Below are positions 35,346 through 43,725 of a stretch of DNA of 64,000 bases, one piece after another. The notes under the pieces were generated by a model. That model was not told where the DNA came from, ran no database searches, and saw only the letters and a program-made list of their open reading frames with translations. Numbering within the stretch: position 1 is the stretch's first letter; each line of letters starts with the position of its first letter. Origin of the DNA: Amarobacillus sp046328225 (GTDB lineage: Bacteria; Chloroflexota; Dehalococcoidia; Tepidiformales; Tepidiformaceae); the NCBI GenBank assembly GCA_046328225.1, contig JAXLWZ010000007.1:1-64000 (forward strand), given 5' to 3'. A program made the position numbers and the translations under genes.

Positions 35346-36215
35346 TTACTGGCGTTTGCGCGCGCCCCGGAACCAGGCATCCTCGGCCTCGAAACGGGCG
35401 GCGTTCCAGCTGAGGGCGGCGTTGAGGCCCTGTTCGCCGCGGATGCGGTTGTACTCGGTGATCTCGGGCGAGGAGCCCGGGCTGGCGAGCGCGATCGCTT
35501 CCAATTCGAGCGAGCGTTCGAGGACCTGGCGGATGCCCATCTGCTCGTAGGCCATGTTCACGAGCTTCTTGTTGTATTCGACCGTGGGCGCGGGGAGCTT
35601 GGCGATGGTGAGGGCCATCGCGCGCACGGCCTCCTCGAGCTGGTCGCGGGGGACGACCTGGTTCACGAGCCCGAGGCGATGGGCCTCCTGGGCGTCGATC
35701 AGGTTGCCGGTGTAGAGGAGTTCGCGCGCCTTCGAAGGGCCGATCATCCAGGGCCAGACGGCGGGGACGTACGGCCCGCCGGTGCGGATTTCGGGGGCGC
35801 CGAACATGGCGTCGTCGGAGGCGATGCGAAGGTCGCAGAAGGTCGCCGTGGCACAGCCGCCGGCGATGCAGAAGCCGTGAATCTGGGCGATGATCGGCTT
35901 CGGGTTGTTCCAGAAGACGTCCCACCAGGCGGAGGCGCTGAAGCCTTTGCCGTGCATGAAGCGCGAGCGCACGGTGTAGGCATCGGAGGGGCCGCCGCCC
36001 CCGCCGCCGCTGAGGTCGAAGCCGGCGCTGAAGGCACGGCCGTTAGCGCGGAGGACGATGACGCGGATGGCGTCGTCGCCCCAGCCGGCGTCCTCGAGGG
36101 CGTCGCGCACCTCGAGCTGGAGGTCGTTGGAGAGGGCGTTGACCTTCTCGGGCCGGTTGAGAGTGACGTAGGCGATGGGGCCTTGCTTTTCGTATTCGAT
36201 GGTGGAGTAGGTCAC
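35346..36215 (-). CDS. enoyl-CoA hydratase/isomerase family protein
   Basis: A 289-residue crotonase-fold protein. Visible are LNRPEKVNALSNDL near the N-terminus, the first oxyanion-hole region FSAGFDLSGGG, the second IHGFCIAGGCATATFCDLRI, and DDAMFGAPEIRTGGPYVPAV in the substrate segment. It lacks the E-x-x-G-x-x-P-G glutamate signature of hydratases in the usual form, so another crotonase activity is possible. It starts at ATG 36215. Convergent with dnaJ. Together with other hydratase-like genes here it suggests acyl-CoA metabolism. Confidence 0.88.
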   Translation of the reverse strand: MTYSTIEYEKQGPIAYVTLNRPEKVNALSNDLQLEVRDALEDAGWGDDAIRVIVLRANGRAFSAGFDLSGGGGGGPSDAYTVRSRFMHGKGFSASAWWDVFWNNPKPIIAQIHGFCIAGGCATATFCDLRIASDDAMFGAPEIRTGGPYVPAVWPWMIGPSKARELLYTGNLIDAQEAHRLGLVNQVVPRDQLEEAVRAMALTIAKLPAPTVEYNKKLVNMAYEQMGIRQVLERSLELEAIALASPGSSPEITEYNRIRGEQGLNAALSWNAARFEAEDAWFRGARKRQ

Positions 36216-36284
36216 GAAACGCTCCCGTGCGAGTGATTCGGGGACGGTGCGTATCCTACGCCGCGGCCGGTGCGGTGGCGCGTA

Positions 36285-36863
36285 TCAGGACGAAGGGAGC
36301 CTGGCCCAGAGCGGTTCGAGGTCGATAGCGAGGCCGGGGAATGCGGCCGCTTCGAGCCGCGGGCCGGCCCGTTCGCCGTCGCGGGTGGCGTCGAAGCACT
36401 CCGCGGAGCGCGCCGCGGGGTCGATGAGCCAGCAGACGGCCACGCCGTTCGCGCGCATGCGGCGGCACTTTTCGCGCTGCGAGGCGGCGCTTTCGCGGGG
36501 CGAACGGATCTCGATAGCGAGCGACGGCGGGAGCGCGCGGTCACCCTCGGCCAGCGGCCTCCCGGGCGCCCAGTACACGAGGTCGGGCACGAGGTACCCG
36601 TGGCCTTCGAACCAGATGTGGACTTCGGTCGCGGCGTGGGCGTTCATCGCCCGGGTGTACTGGTCCAGGACGGCCGCGAGGTACAGCTGCACGATACCGT
36701 GAGGGATCCGGGACACGGCCTTTTGTACCACAACGCCGTCCCACCACTGCAGGTAGGGCCGCTGCTCCGGCAATGCCTCGAACGCGGCGAGCGTCATGCG
36801 CCGGCCGTGGTAGGGCGACCGCGCGGGTGCATCCGTTTCGAGCGAGGACGGCCGGGCTGCCAT
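36285..36863 (-). CDS. Uma2 family restriction-endonuclease-like protein
   Basis: The 192-residue protein has the Uma2/DUF820 pattern with a PD-(D/E)xK-like core: VPDLVYWAPG (Asp), PSLAIEIRSPRES (Glu) and SQREKCRRM (Lys), followed by GVAVCWLIDP. These proteins are abundant in Cyanobacteria and Chloroflexota, often in many copies, and their biological role is not settled. It stands alone between two metabolic genes with no methylase next to it, so a restriction role is unsupported. Confidence 0.85.
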   Translation of the reverse strand: MAARPSSLETDAPARSPYHGRRMTLAAFEALPEQRPYLQWWDGVVVQKAVSRIPHGIVQLYLAAVLDQYTRAMNAHAATEVHIWFEGHGYLVPDLVYWAPGRPLAEGDRALPPSLAIEIRSPRESAASQREKCRRMRANGVAVCWLIDPAARSAECFDATRDGERAGPRLEAAAFPGLAIDLEPLWARLPSS

Positions 36864-36899
36864 GCATCCAGTATAGGCGGCCCGGCTGCCCGCCGGGAC

Positions 36900-37745
36900 T
36901 CAGGCGGTGTAGGGCTTGATCGCCTCGGCGTAGTGCTGCAGGCGCGGGAGCGTCTCGCTCGCGGGCGCGGGCGGGAGGGTCAGGAGCACGCGTTCGACGC
37001 CGAGCGCCTGCCACTGCTCGATGAGCTCGGGGCGGGGGACGGCGCCGAAGAGGGTCACCGGGATGGTGCCGCGGCCGGCGGCTTTGGCCATCGCCTGGAG
37101 TTCGGCCATGCGCGCGGCCAGGCGGTCGCTGCCGCGGCCGACGATGGGCAGCCAGCCGTCGCCGTATTCGACCACGCGCTCGAGGGTGCGGGGGCCATCG
37201 CCGCCGATGAGCACGGGCGGGTGGGGCGATTGCGCGGGCTTGGGCCAGCTCCAGATGGGGTCGAAATCGACGTGCCGGCCGTGGAATTCGGCCTCGTCCT
37301 TCGTCCAGATCTCCTTCATGGCGAGGACGCGTTCGCGCATGATCTTCCAGCGCAGGGACGGCTTCGTGCCGTGGTTCTCCATCTCCTCCAGGTTCCAGCC
37401 GCCGCCGATGCCGAAGAGCACGCGCCCGCCGCTGAGGTGGTCGACGCTGGCGACCTCCTTGGCGAGGGTGATGGGGTCGCGTTCGACCACGAGGCAGATG
37501 CCAGGGCCGACCTTGAGGCTCTTCGTGACGGCGGCGACGGCGGCCATCGCGACGAAGGGGTCGAGCGTGTGGGAGTACTCCATGGGCAGGTTCGGGCCAC
37601 CGGGCCAAGGCGAACGGCGGCTCGTGGGGATGTGCGTGTGCTCGGGGAAGAGGAGGGATTCGAAGCCGAGGTCCTCGGCGGCGCGGCCGAGCTCGGTCAC
37701 GGGGATGGCGTAATCGGTGGGGAACATGCTCAGGCCGAACTTCAT
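36900..37745 (-). CDS. LLM class flavin/F420-dependent oxidoreductase
   Basis: A 281-residue luciferase-like (beta/alpha)8 oxidoreductase. It begins MKFGLSMFPTDYAIPVTELG, has FESLLFPEHTHIP (the E-H-T-H cofactor-binding segment), LVVERDPITLAKEVASVDHL and GRVLFGIGGGWNLEEME, and ends near LQHYAEAIKPYT. The sequence resembles the F420-dependent subgroup (TIGR03619-like), for which the EHTHIP motif is typical. The substrate is unknown. The upstream gene is divergent in role and separated by a hairpin-containing gap. Confidence 0.88.
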   Translation of the reverse strand: MKFGLSMFPTDYAIPVTELGRAAEDLGFESLLFPEHTHIPTSRRSPWPGGPNLPMEYSHTLDPFVAMAAVAAVTKSLKVGPGICLVVERDPITLAKEVASVDHLSGGRVLFGIGGGWNLEEMENHGTKPSLRWKIMRERVLAMKEIWTKDEAEFHGRHVDFDPIWSWPKPAQSPHPPVLIGGDGPRTLERVVEYGDGWLPIVGRGSDRLAARMAELQAMAKAAGRGTIPVTLFGAVPRPELIEQWQALGVERVLLTLPPAPASETLPRLQHYAEAIKPYTA

Positions 37746-37808
37746 GGCGCTGCCTCCGGGGTGGTGGCGATTCTACGCGGCGATGGCGGCATGTGCCGGG
37801 AACAGCGA

Positions 37809-37832
37809 GGCCCCCGCGTGATGGCGGGGGCC
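37809..37832 (-). terminator. hairpin after small membrane protein gene
   Basis: GGCCCCCGC pairs with GCGGGGGCC around a 6-base loop, 27 bases beyond the stop of the leftward membrane-protein gene. It has no T tract. Position supports a terminator role. Confidence 0.45.
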
Positions 37833-37858
37833 CGTGGTGTGCGAACGTGCGGCGCGAA

Positions 37859-38362
37859 CTACATCTGCGGTTCGGGGGCGCGCGTGGGGTCCTTGATTTC
37901 GGCGAGGAAGTAGCCGGCGACGGAGCAGACGACGCCGATGCCGAGGAAGACGGCGGTGATGATGGTCATGGCGTCGCGCAGGTTGTCCTGCCCTTCGGTA
38001 TCGACGCCGCGGAGGATGTTGAAGGTGATGACGACGCCCGCGAGGACGAAGGCGACGGCGCCGAGGGCGGCGAGCTCGCTCTTGTTGCGGGCGAAGAGGT
38101 AGCCGAGGGCGACGCCGGAGACGGCCATGGGCACGAGCGCGGCGGCGATGACCCAGTCGCGGTGGGTTTCCCAGGCCGCGCGCGTCTGGATCATCATCGC
38201 GGTCAGGCCGAGGGCGAGGAGCAGCCCGGCGATGAGGCCGGCATTGCGCTTGAGGAGCTGCGCGCGGGTCTCGGCCGGGGGCTCGGGCATGCGGCTGCGG
38301 TCGTGGAGGTAGGCGCCGCTCTTGTCGGTTTCGACGGGTGCTTTCGCGGTGAGATTGGCCAT
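37859..38362 (-). CDS. four-helix membrane protein, unknown
   Basis: The 167-residue protein starts at ATG 38362, which has GGGGAGGGA just upstream. After a polar N-terminus with MPEPPAETRAQ it has four hydrophobic helices (LIAGLLLALGLTAMM, WVIAAALVPMAVSGVALGYL, LGAVAFVLAGVVITF, IITAVFLGIGVVCSVAGYFL). No family is recognised. It is divergent from the hydratase-like gene at 38.47 kb. Confidence 0.7.
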   Translation of the reverse strand: MANLTAKAPVETDKSGAYLHDRSRMPEPPAETRAQLLKRNAGLIAGLLLALGLTAMMIQTRAAWETHRDWVIAAALVPMAVSGVALGYLFARNKSELAALGAVAFVLAGVVITFNILRGVDTEGQDNLRDAMTIITAVFLGIGVVCSVAGYFLAEIKDPTRAPEPQM

Positions 38363-38465
38363 GCTGTCCCTCCCCGGCGAGGCCGGGCGGATGGTGAAGT
38401 TCGGCGCCAATCATCCGGCGCGACGGCATCGCCCGCAACCGGCGCGGGTGCCGTAGGCTAGCGGG

Positions 38466-39107
38466 ATGGCGCTTTCGCTGACGCGTGATGGCGATGTGGT
38501 GGTGGTGGAGGGCGCGGCGGACGCCGCCGCCGGGGAGCTTCGCGCCGCGCTGGACGCGCTGACCGGCGGCTACGAGACGCGCTGCGTGGTATTGGCGCTC
38601 GCCGGGGACGGAGCCGGCGAAAGCGATGCCGCGTGGCTGGCGCGCTGGTTTCCGGTGCCCGTGATGGCGGCGGTCGAGGGCGGCATCACGGGGACGGCGG
38701 TTGCGCTGGCGATGGCGGCGGACATCCGGGTCGCGGCGCGGGAGGCCTCGGTTGTCTTGCCCGGCGAATTCCCGGGGGAGCTGGCGGAGCGCGCTAACGC
38801 GATCGTGGGCGAAGCGCGCGGGATGCTGACGGCTTCGGAGGCGTTCGCGCGGGGGGTTGTCTCGGCGCTGACGGAGCCGGGGGGAGCGTTGGCGGAGGCG
38901 TTGCACATCGCGCGCGTCATCGCCGGGAGGGGGCCGATCGCGACCCGGCTGGGCAAGGAAGCGGTGTGGCGAGGGCTGCCGCAGCCATTGGAGCAGGCGT
39001 TGCGGTTCGAGACCGATTTGACCTTGCTCCTGCAGACCACGAAAGATCGCGCCGAGGGCGTGCGAGCATTCCTCGAAAAGCGCGCACCGGTGTTCACGGG
39101 GGAGTAA
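38466..39107 (+). CDS. degenerate enoyl-CoA hydratase-like protein
   Basis: At 213 residues this is shorter than the usual 255-residue crotonase. The fold is recognisable in VPVMAAVEGGITGTAVALAM (second oxyanion-hole region), ADIRVAAREASVVLPGEFPG and the end LLLQTTKDRAEGVRAFLEKR. The N-terminal strand pair is abbreviated and the catalytic-glutamate loop is replaced by FPGELAERANAIVGE. It may be a non-hydratase member or an inactive relative. Two tiny paralogous genes follow within 15 bases each, which suggests one operon. Confidence 0.75.
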   Translation: MALSLTRDGDVVVVEGAADAAAGELRAALDALTGGYETRCVVLALAGDGAGESDAAWLARWFPVPVMAAVEGGITGTAVALAMAADIRVAAREASVVLPGEFPGELAERANAIVGEARGMLTASEAFARGVVSALTEPGGALAEALHIARVIAGRGPIATRLGKEAVWRGLPQPLEQALRFETDLTLLLQTTKDRAEGVRAFLEKRAPVFTGE

Positions 39108-39110
39108 CGA

Positions 39111-39362
39111 ATGTTTGTGCTCTTGGAAGAGCCGGAGGCATGGTCGCTGATGATGGTGACCAGCGCCGTCGCCATCGATAACGCGGACATCTCGGAAGAG
39201 GCGAAAGAGCTGATCCGGCGCTGGCGCTCGGACCGGCCGGAGGGCAGCCCCGAGATCGCGAAGCTCACGGACGACCTGAACAAGGCGATGAACAAGCACC
39301 TCGATGCGAAGTTCCAGCGCCGCGTGAAGTCCCGCGGCTGGTACGAAACGGTCAAGCAGTAG
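39111..39362 (+). CDS. small protein, first of a paralogous pair
   Basis: An 83-residue soluble, charged, mostly helical protein starting three bases after the hydratase-like gene. It shares with its neighbour the order acidic helix, RRWRSDRPEGS, Asn/Lys-rich helix, then a basic C-terminus ending RGWYETVKQ. Codon bias matches the genome, supporting that it is real. No family is recognised. Confidence 0.6.
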   Translation: MFVLLEEPEAWSLMMVTSAVAIDNADISEEAKELIRRWRSDRPEGSPEIAKLTDDLNKAMNKHLDAKFQRRVKSRGWYETVKQ

Positions 39363-39376
39363 GCGAGGGGACGACG

Positions 39377-39619
39377 ATGGAAGTGAAGTTCAGCGACGAC
39401 GAACTCGCCGAGGCCCTGACGGTAATCATCAACCGCATCGCCGAAGAGGCGGGGTTGAGCGACAAGGACCGCGCCATGCTCAAGCGCTGGCGCTCCTCGA
39501 AGATGAAGCTCGGCAGCGACGACATGTTCGACTACGTGCACAAGGCGAACGAGGACTTCGCCCGCGGCATCGTGCGGCGGGAGCGCTCGCAGATTCGCAA
39601 GCCGGACTGGGCCGACTAG
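39377..39619 (+). CDS. small protein, second of a paralogous pair
   Basis: An 80-residue protein, mostly helical and charged. KRWRSSKMKLGS aligns with RRWRSDRPEGS of the preceding gene, and both have a preceding acidic helix and a following N-containing helix. The C-terminus is SQIRKPDWAD. The stop codon shares the bases CTAG with the convergent methyltransferase stop. Function unknown. Confidence 0.6.
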   Translation: MEVKFSDDELAEALTVIINRIAEEAGLSDKDRAMLKRWRSSKMKLGSDDMFDYVHKANEDFARGIVRRERSQIRKPDWAD

Positions 39620-40365
39620 CCGGGAAGGCGGCGGGCGCGCACGAGGAGGGCGAAGGGGCGGTTCGCCTCGATCGCCCACTCGGGGTGGGCCTGGAGCATG
39701 GCGGGCGTGGGCATCGGCTCGAGCACGCGCTCGATGGCGAAGCCGGCATCGATGAGCCCGTTGAGCTGCGTCGACACCATGCGGTGGTGTTTGCGCACGC
39801 CCTCGACGATCCAGTGCTCGGTGCGTTCGCCTTCGTCGCCGTAGCGGGTGAGGCCCCAGGTGGGCGTCGCGGCGGGTGAGGGTTCGAGCCAGCCGGCGGC
39901 CGTGGCGCGGCTGAGGTAGACCGGGTGCTCGGTCGAGTAAACGAAGAGGCCGCCGGGCGCGATCCAGCGGGCGAGCTCGCGGCAGAGCCGTCCCCAATCG
40001 GCGACGTAGTGCACGGCCAGGGAGCTGACGGCCAGGTCGAAGCTGCCGGGGGCGAAGGCGAGCCGTTCGATGGCGGCGCGAACGAGATCGAGGCGCGGGT
40101 GCGCGCGATGGCGGCGCGCCTCCGCGAGCATGCGCGCCGAGAGGTCGGCGGCGACGACGCGCGCGGCCCCGGCGGCGGCGAGATGGTGCGCGAGCTGGCC
40201 TACGCCGCAGCCGAGGTCGAGCACGCGCAGGCCGTTTGCGGGGGGCAGGAGCGACATGAAGGCGGCGTGCTCGTAGGCGCCGGTCCAGCCTTCGCCGAAG
40301 CGGGGGAGGCGGGCATAGCCGGCGAAGAAGGCCGCGTCGTCGTAGATGTTCTGGGGCGCGCTCAT
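39616..40365 (-). CDS. class I SAM-dependent methyltransferase
   Basis: A 249-residue methyltransferase starting at ATG 40365 (MSAPQNIYDDAAFFAGYARL). Motif I is VLDLGCGVGQLAHHLAA, motif II VVAADLSARML, and the PFxxxSFD-type motif is FAPGSFDLAVSSLAVHYV. The FF..Y.R..F pattern at the N-terminus is common in ubiquinone/SAM type 11 methyltransferases. The acceptor is unknown. It is convergent with the small paralogous gene, their stops overlapping. Confidence 0.88.
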   Translation of the reverse strand: MSAPQNIYDDAAFFAGYARLPRFGEGWTGAYEHAAFMSLLPPANGLRVLDLGCGVGQLAHHLAAAGAARVVAADLSARMLAEARRHRAHPRLDLVRAAIERLAFAPGSFDLAVSSLAVHYVADWGRLCRELARWIAPGGLFVYSTEHPVYLSRATAAGWLEPSPAATPTWGLTRYGDEGERTEHWIVEGVRKHHRMVSTQLNGLIDAGFAIERVLEPMPTPAMLQAHPEWAIEANRPFALLVRARRLPG

Positions 40366-40475
40366 GGCACGAGCGTAGGCGAGGCGGGGCCAGGCGCGCC
40401 ATAACGGCGGCTTCTCGTGAACTTCATGCGCGCCACGGTGACGGCGCCGGATTCGGCCCACTACACTGCGGGGCG

Positions 40476-41630
40476 GTGACGCGGGGTATATCAATTCCAT
40501 TGCGGCGGGAGCCGTCGCCGTTGCGTGCGCGGCTCGATTCGCTGACGGGTCTGCGGTTCTTCGCGGCCTATTTCGTGCTGCTCCACCACGTGACGAACTT
40601 CGCGCGCCTGCCCGTGCTCGTGCACTTCGAGGGGTTCGGCGCCACGGGCGTGACGTTCTTCTTCGTGCTCTCGGGGTTCGTCCTCACCTGGTCGTTCCGG
40701 GCATCGGATGCGCCGAAGCCGTTCTACTGGCGGCGATTCGCGCGCATCGTGCCGTTGCACATGCTGACGACGCTGCTGGCGCTGCCCGTATTCTATTCGA
40801 TGCAGGGCAACGCGGTGGCGTGGGGCCCGGTGCTGCTTTCGCTGGGGCTGTTGCAGGCGTGGGTGGTGGTGCCCTCGGTGTACTTCGCGGGCAACCCGGC
40901 GGCGTGGTCGCTCTCCTGTGAGGCGTTCTTCTACGCGCTCCATCCGCTGGCCATCCGGCGGGTGCTGGCAGCGCGGACGCTGCCGCTGGCGGCGGCGGGC
41001 GCGGGCGTGCTCATCGCGATGGCGGCCACGGCGCAGGTGGCGACGGGCTGGCCAGGCGAAATCACGGGCTGGCTGCTGTACATCGCGCCCCCGTTCCGGC
41101 TGGGCGAATTCGCGCTCGGGGTGCTGCTGGCGGTACTCGTGCAGCGGGGGTATCGCGCGCCCATCGGGCTCATCCCGGCGGCGGCGCTGACGGGCCTCTG
41201 GTTCGTGCTCACCTACATCGTCTTCCCGCGAACGCTGCCCACCGGGCCGCTCGCGATGACGGGCAGCGCCGGGTACGCGGTGCTGCCGCTGCTCTACGGG
41301 CTCACGATCGTGGCGGCGGCCGACCTCGACCTGGATGCGCGGGCGTCGTTCCTGCGCTGGCGGCCGATGGTGCGGCTGGGCGAGTGGTCGTACGCGCTCT
41401 ACCTCGTGCACGCGACCGTCATCTACACGCTCATCGAACTCTTCGGCACGCACTACCGCGCGGTGTGGTCGAACCTCGGCTGGCTGGCGCTGGCGAGCGG
41501 CCTTTCGATCGCGGCGAGCGCGGTGCTGTATCAGCTGGTGGAGCACCCGCTGGAGCGCTGGCTGCGCGCCCACGAGCCGGGCAAGAGCACGAAGCCGCCG
41601 GTCATTCCCGCCTCGGTCGAAGCGGCCTGA
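40476..41630 (+). CDS. acyltransferase 3 family membrane protein (OafA/YrhL-like)
   Basis: A 384-residue integral membrane acyltransferase with about ten helices. LTGLRFFAAYFVLLHHV at residues 23-39 contains the conserved Arg and HH signature. FEGFGATGVTFFFVLSGFVL is the second conserved block, and RRFARIVPLHM contains the RR...R.P pattern. It ends LEHPLERWLR-like (LVEHPLERWL). Such enzymes O-acylate sugars, lipids or surface polymers using acyl-CoA. GTG 40476 gives a short polar N-terminus. Confidence 0.9.
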   Translation: MTRGISIPLRREPSPLRARLDSLTGLRFFAAYFVLLHHVTNFARLPVLVHFEGFGATGVTFFFVLSGFVLTWSFRASDAPKPFYWRRFARIVPLHMLTTLLALPVFYSMQGNAVAWGPVLLSLGLLQAWVVVPSVYFAGNPAAWSLSCEAFFYALHPLAIRRVLAARTLPLAAAGAGVLIAMAATAQVATGWPGEITGWLLYIAPPFRLGEFALGVLLAVLVQRGYRAPIGLIPAAALTGLWFVLTYIVFPRTLPTGPLAMTGSAGYAVLPLLYGLTIVAAADLDLDARASFLRWRPMVRLGEWSYALYLVHATVIYTLIELFGTHYRAVWSNLGWLALASGLSIAASAVLYQLVEHPLERWLRAHEPGKSTKPPVIPASVEAA

Positions 41631-41678
41631 GGGTCCGGCGGGCGCTCAAGCCGGAGGGCATTCCCACAGTCCGGGCGC

Positions 41679-42425
41679 TTAACGCCCGCTCCGCGTGAAC
41701 GCGCTGGCCGCGACGGAGGCCGCGCCGGCCACGCCCAGTGCTCCCAGCACGACAACGACGAGTTCGTACCAGCCGGCCGTGTGCGCGGGCGTGCCGCTGC
41801 CGGTCCCCGGGGGTGCGGGCGTGACCGTTACCGTCACGGGCGGGGTGACGCTGCCCACGCTCACGGGCGGGAGGGCGGTGCAAACCTCGGGCGAATAGGG
41901 GCCGGTCTCGCCGGCGATGACGGTGCGCACGCGATAGCAGCGCTGGGTGCTCGCGGATTCGGCCGCGGGGGCGGAATCGCCGGCGCTGGCACGGCCGCCG
42001 GTGGCCGCGGAGGCGGGCACCGTCGCGAACTGGCTCCATTCGCGCGCCGCCGAACCGCGCGGGACGATCGCGCGCTGCACTTCGAACACGCCCGTGAAGC
42101 CGTTCGCCACCTGCCAGCTCACGGCGATCTCATCCGGTGGGCGGCGATCGAGCGGGAGCGGGACATTGTTGACATCGAGCGGGTGGGCCGTGACGGTGAC
42201 GCGGAGGTCGGTGGGAGCGGGCCACGGTGTGCCCGCGGGCCCGGGCGTCGGGCTGCCGGCGCGGGGAGTGATGCCGGGCGTGACCGTCGACGCGGGGGTC
42301 AACACGGCCGTCGGCGTCGGTGACGGTGGGGGCGTCTGTGCGCGGACGGCGGTCGCGGTCGCGACCAGGACGAGCGCGCCGAACGCCGGCAAGGCGGCCA
42401 GCGCGATTCGCTGCAGAGCGGACAT
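41679..42425 (-). CDS. secreted protein with FN3-like domain and C-terminal anchor
   Basis: The 248-residue protein has a signal peptide (residues 1-29, LAALPAFGALVLVATATAVR), a Pro/Thr linker, and one beta-sandwich domain with FN3-like features (APTDLRVTVTAHPLDVNN, IAVSWQVANGFTGVFEVQRA, RCYRVRTVIAGETGPYSPEV). A second Thr/Pro linker and a C-terminal membrane helix (YELVVVVLGALGVAGAASVA) with Arg tail complete it. The stalk-and-anchor plan matches the proteins at 3.8 and 15.4 kb; a sortase route is possible but no LPXTG is seen. Confidence 0.7.
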   Translation of the reverse strand: MSALQRIALAALPAFGALVLVATATAVRAQTPPPSPTPTAVLTPASTVTPGITPRAGSPTPGPAGTPWPAPTDLRVTVTAHPLDVNNVPLPLDRRPPDEIAVSWQVANGFTGVFEVQRAIVPRGSAAREWSQFATVPASAATGGRASAGDSAPAAESASTQRCYRVRTVIAGETGPYSPEVCTALPPVSVGSVTPPVTVTVTPAPPGTGSGTPAHTAGWYELVVVVLGALGVAGAASVAASAFTRSGR

Positions 42426-42489
42426 GGCGGGTCTCCTCTCGTGGTCGGGATCCTAAACGCCGCGGGCGAGGCGAAGGTTCCGGTGGGTG

Positions 42490-42548
42490 GGAGAAAAGAG
42501 AAATGAGGAAGGAGAAAAGGGGGCGCGAGGCCCGAGCCTCGAGGCGAC
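42490..42548. repeat. dispersed purine-tract and CTCGAGG repeat module
   Basis: GGAGAAAAGAGAAATGAGGA, further purines and GAGGCCCGAGCCTCGAGG repeat the 2.1, 18.4, 26.2 and 28.3 kb modules. Here the purine tract does not follow a recognised stop codon; it lies upstream of the start of the leftward FN3-like gene. The remaining stretch to 42689 has no recognised feature. Confidence 0.6.
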
Positions 42549-42689
42549 GGTTGGGACGGAACGCTCGTTAGGAATAGCTCAAATACTTGTGAACTTTCGC
42601 GGATAAATCGCGGGGTGGTTGTCGAAACGGTGTGGTGCAGGGATGGTATCGACGACGTCTATGGTGTGCATCAAGGTGAAGGAGACCCC

Positions 42690-42896
42690 ATGTCCGCCGT
42701 CCCGACGGTAATCCTCCGCGAGCATACGGCTGGCTGGGAGGCGGTGGGCGCGAATTCGCCCGCGGGACTGCTGTTCGCATCGCTGGGCGACGCGCGCGAG
42801 CTGGCGTTCGCGTGGGCGCGGGAGAACCGGCCGGCGCGGGTGGTCATCCACCAGCCCGGGTTCGAGCCGGTGCACGTCACCTTCGCCGCCGCCTGA
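42690..42896 (+). CDS. small protein, unknown
   Basis: A 68-residue protein starting at ATG 42690, which has an AAGGAG site seven bases upstream. It reads as strand-helix-strand (VILREHTAGWEAVGANSPAG, then LGDARELAFAWARENRPARV) and resembles the small DUF2188-like fold only in general shape. It is convergent with the SDR gene, whose stop lies 16 bases on. Confidence 0.55.
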   Translation: MSAVPTVILREHTAGWEAVGANSPAGLLFASLGDARELAFAWARENRPARVVIHQPGFEPVHVTFAAA

Positions 42897-42911
42897 GGGG
42901 CCGCCGGGGCG

Positions 42912-43679
42912 CTATAGCGGGCGGCGATGGACGACCGTGGCGCGGGCCTGCTGAATGGGGGTGACGCGCATGGTGTCGATGTTCACGTGCGGCGGGCGAG
43001 TCACGGCCCAGGCGATACAATCGGCGATGTCCTCGGCGACGAGCGGGTCGACGCCGGCGTAGACGTTCGCCGCGCGGGCTTCATCGCCATCGAAACGGAC
43101 CAGGCTGAACTCGGTCTCGACCATTCCGGGGTCGATCTCCGTGACGCGGATGGGCTTGCCCAGGAGCTCCAGGCGGAGGGTCTCGGTGATGGCGACGACG
43201 CCGTGCTTGACGCTCGTGTAGCCGGCGCCGCCGGGGTACGCCTCCAGGCCGGCGATGGAGCCGATGTTCACGATGTGGCCGGCGCCGGAGGCTTCGAGCA
43301 GGGGCAGGGCGGCGCGGGTCATGAGCATCAGGCCGAAGACGTTCGCCTCCCACATCGTCCGCCAGCGCTCGTCGACGGACTCGGCGACGGGGTCGAGACC
43401 GAGCGCGCCGCCGGCGTTGTTCACGAGCACATTCAGGCGCGGGAGCGCGGCGGCGAACGCCTCGACGCTCGCGCGGTTGGTGACATCGAGGGCGATGGCG
43501 CGGCCGCCGATTTCCGCGGCGATGGCTTCCAGGCGATCGAGGCGGCGCGCGCCGAGGACGACATCGAACCCGGCGGCGGCGAGGGCGCGCGCGGCGGCGG
43601 CGCCGATACCGGAGCTCGCACCGGTGACGGCGGCGACGGGACGGGAGCCATCGGGGAGGGCGGGGGCGGTGTAGGTCAT
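42912..43679 (-). CDS. short-chain dehydrogenase/reductase
   Basis: A classical SDR of 255 residues starting at ATG 43679. The Rossmann motif is TGASSGIGAAAARALAAAG, the NNAG motif is LNVLVNNAGGAL, and the catalytic Ser is in IVNIGSIAGLEAYPGG with Tyr-xxx-Lys at YTSVKHGVV. DPGMVETEF follows. NADP preference is suggested by the basic GARRLDRL after strand two. The best analogues are YdfG/serine 3-dehydrogenase-like enzymes, but the substrate is unknown. The GNAT gene lies upstream on the same strand. Confidence 0.93.
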   Translation of the reverse strand: MTYTAPALPDGSRPVAAVTGASSGIGAAAARALAAAGFDVVLGARRLDRLEAIAAEIGGRAIALDVTNRASVEAFAAALPRLNVLVNNAGGALGLDPVAESVDERWRTMWEANVFGLMLMTRAALPLLEASGAGHIVNIGSIAGLEAYPGGAGYTSVKHGVVAITETLRLELLGKPIRVTEIDPGMVETEFSLVRFDGDEARAANVYAGVDPLVAEDIADCIAWAVTRPPHVNIDTMRVTPIQQARATVVHRRPL

Positions 43680-43725
43680 GGGCGCCAGTGTAGGGCCGGT
43701 CCGGGCTTCGCGATGGTGGCAAGCG

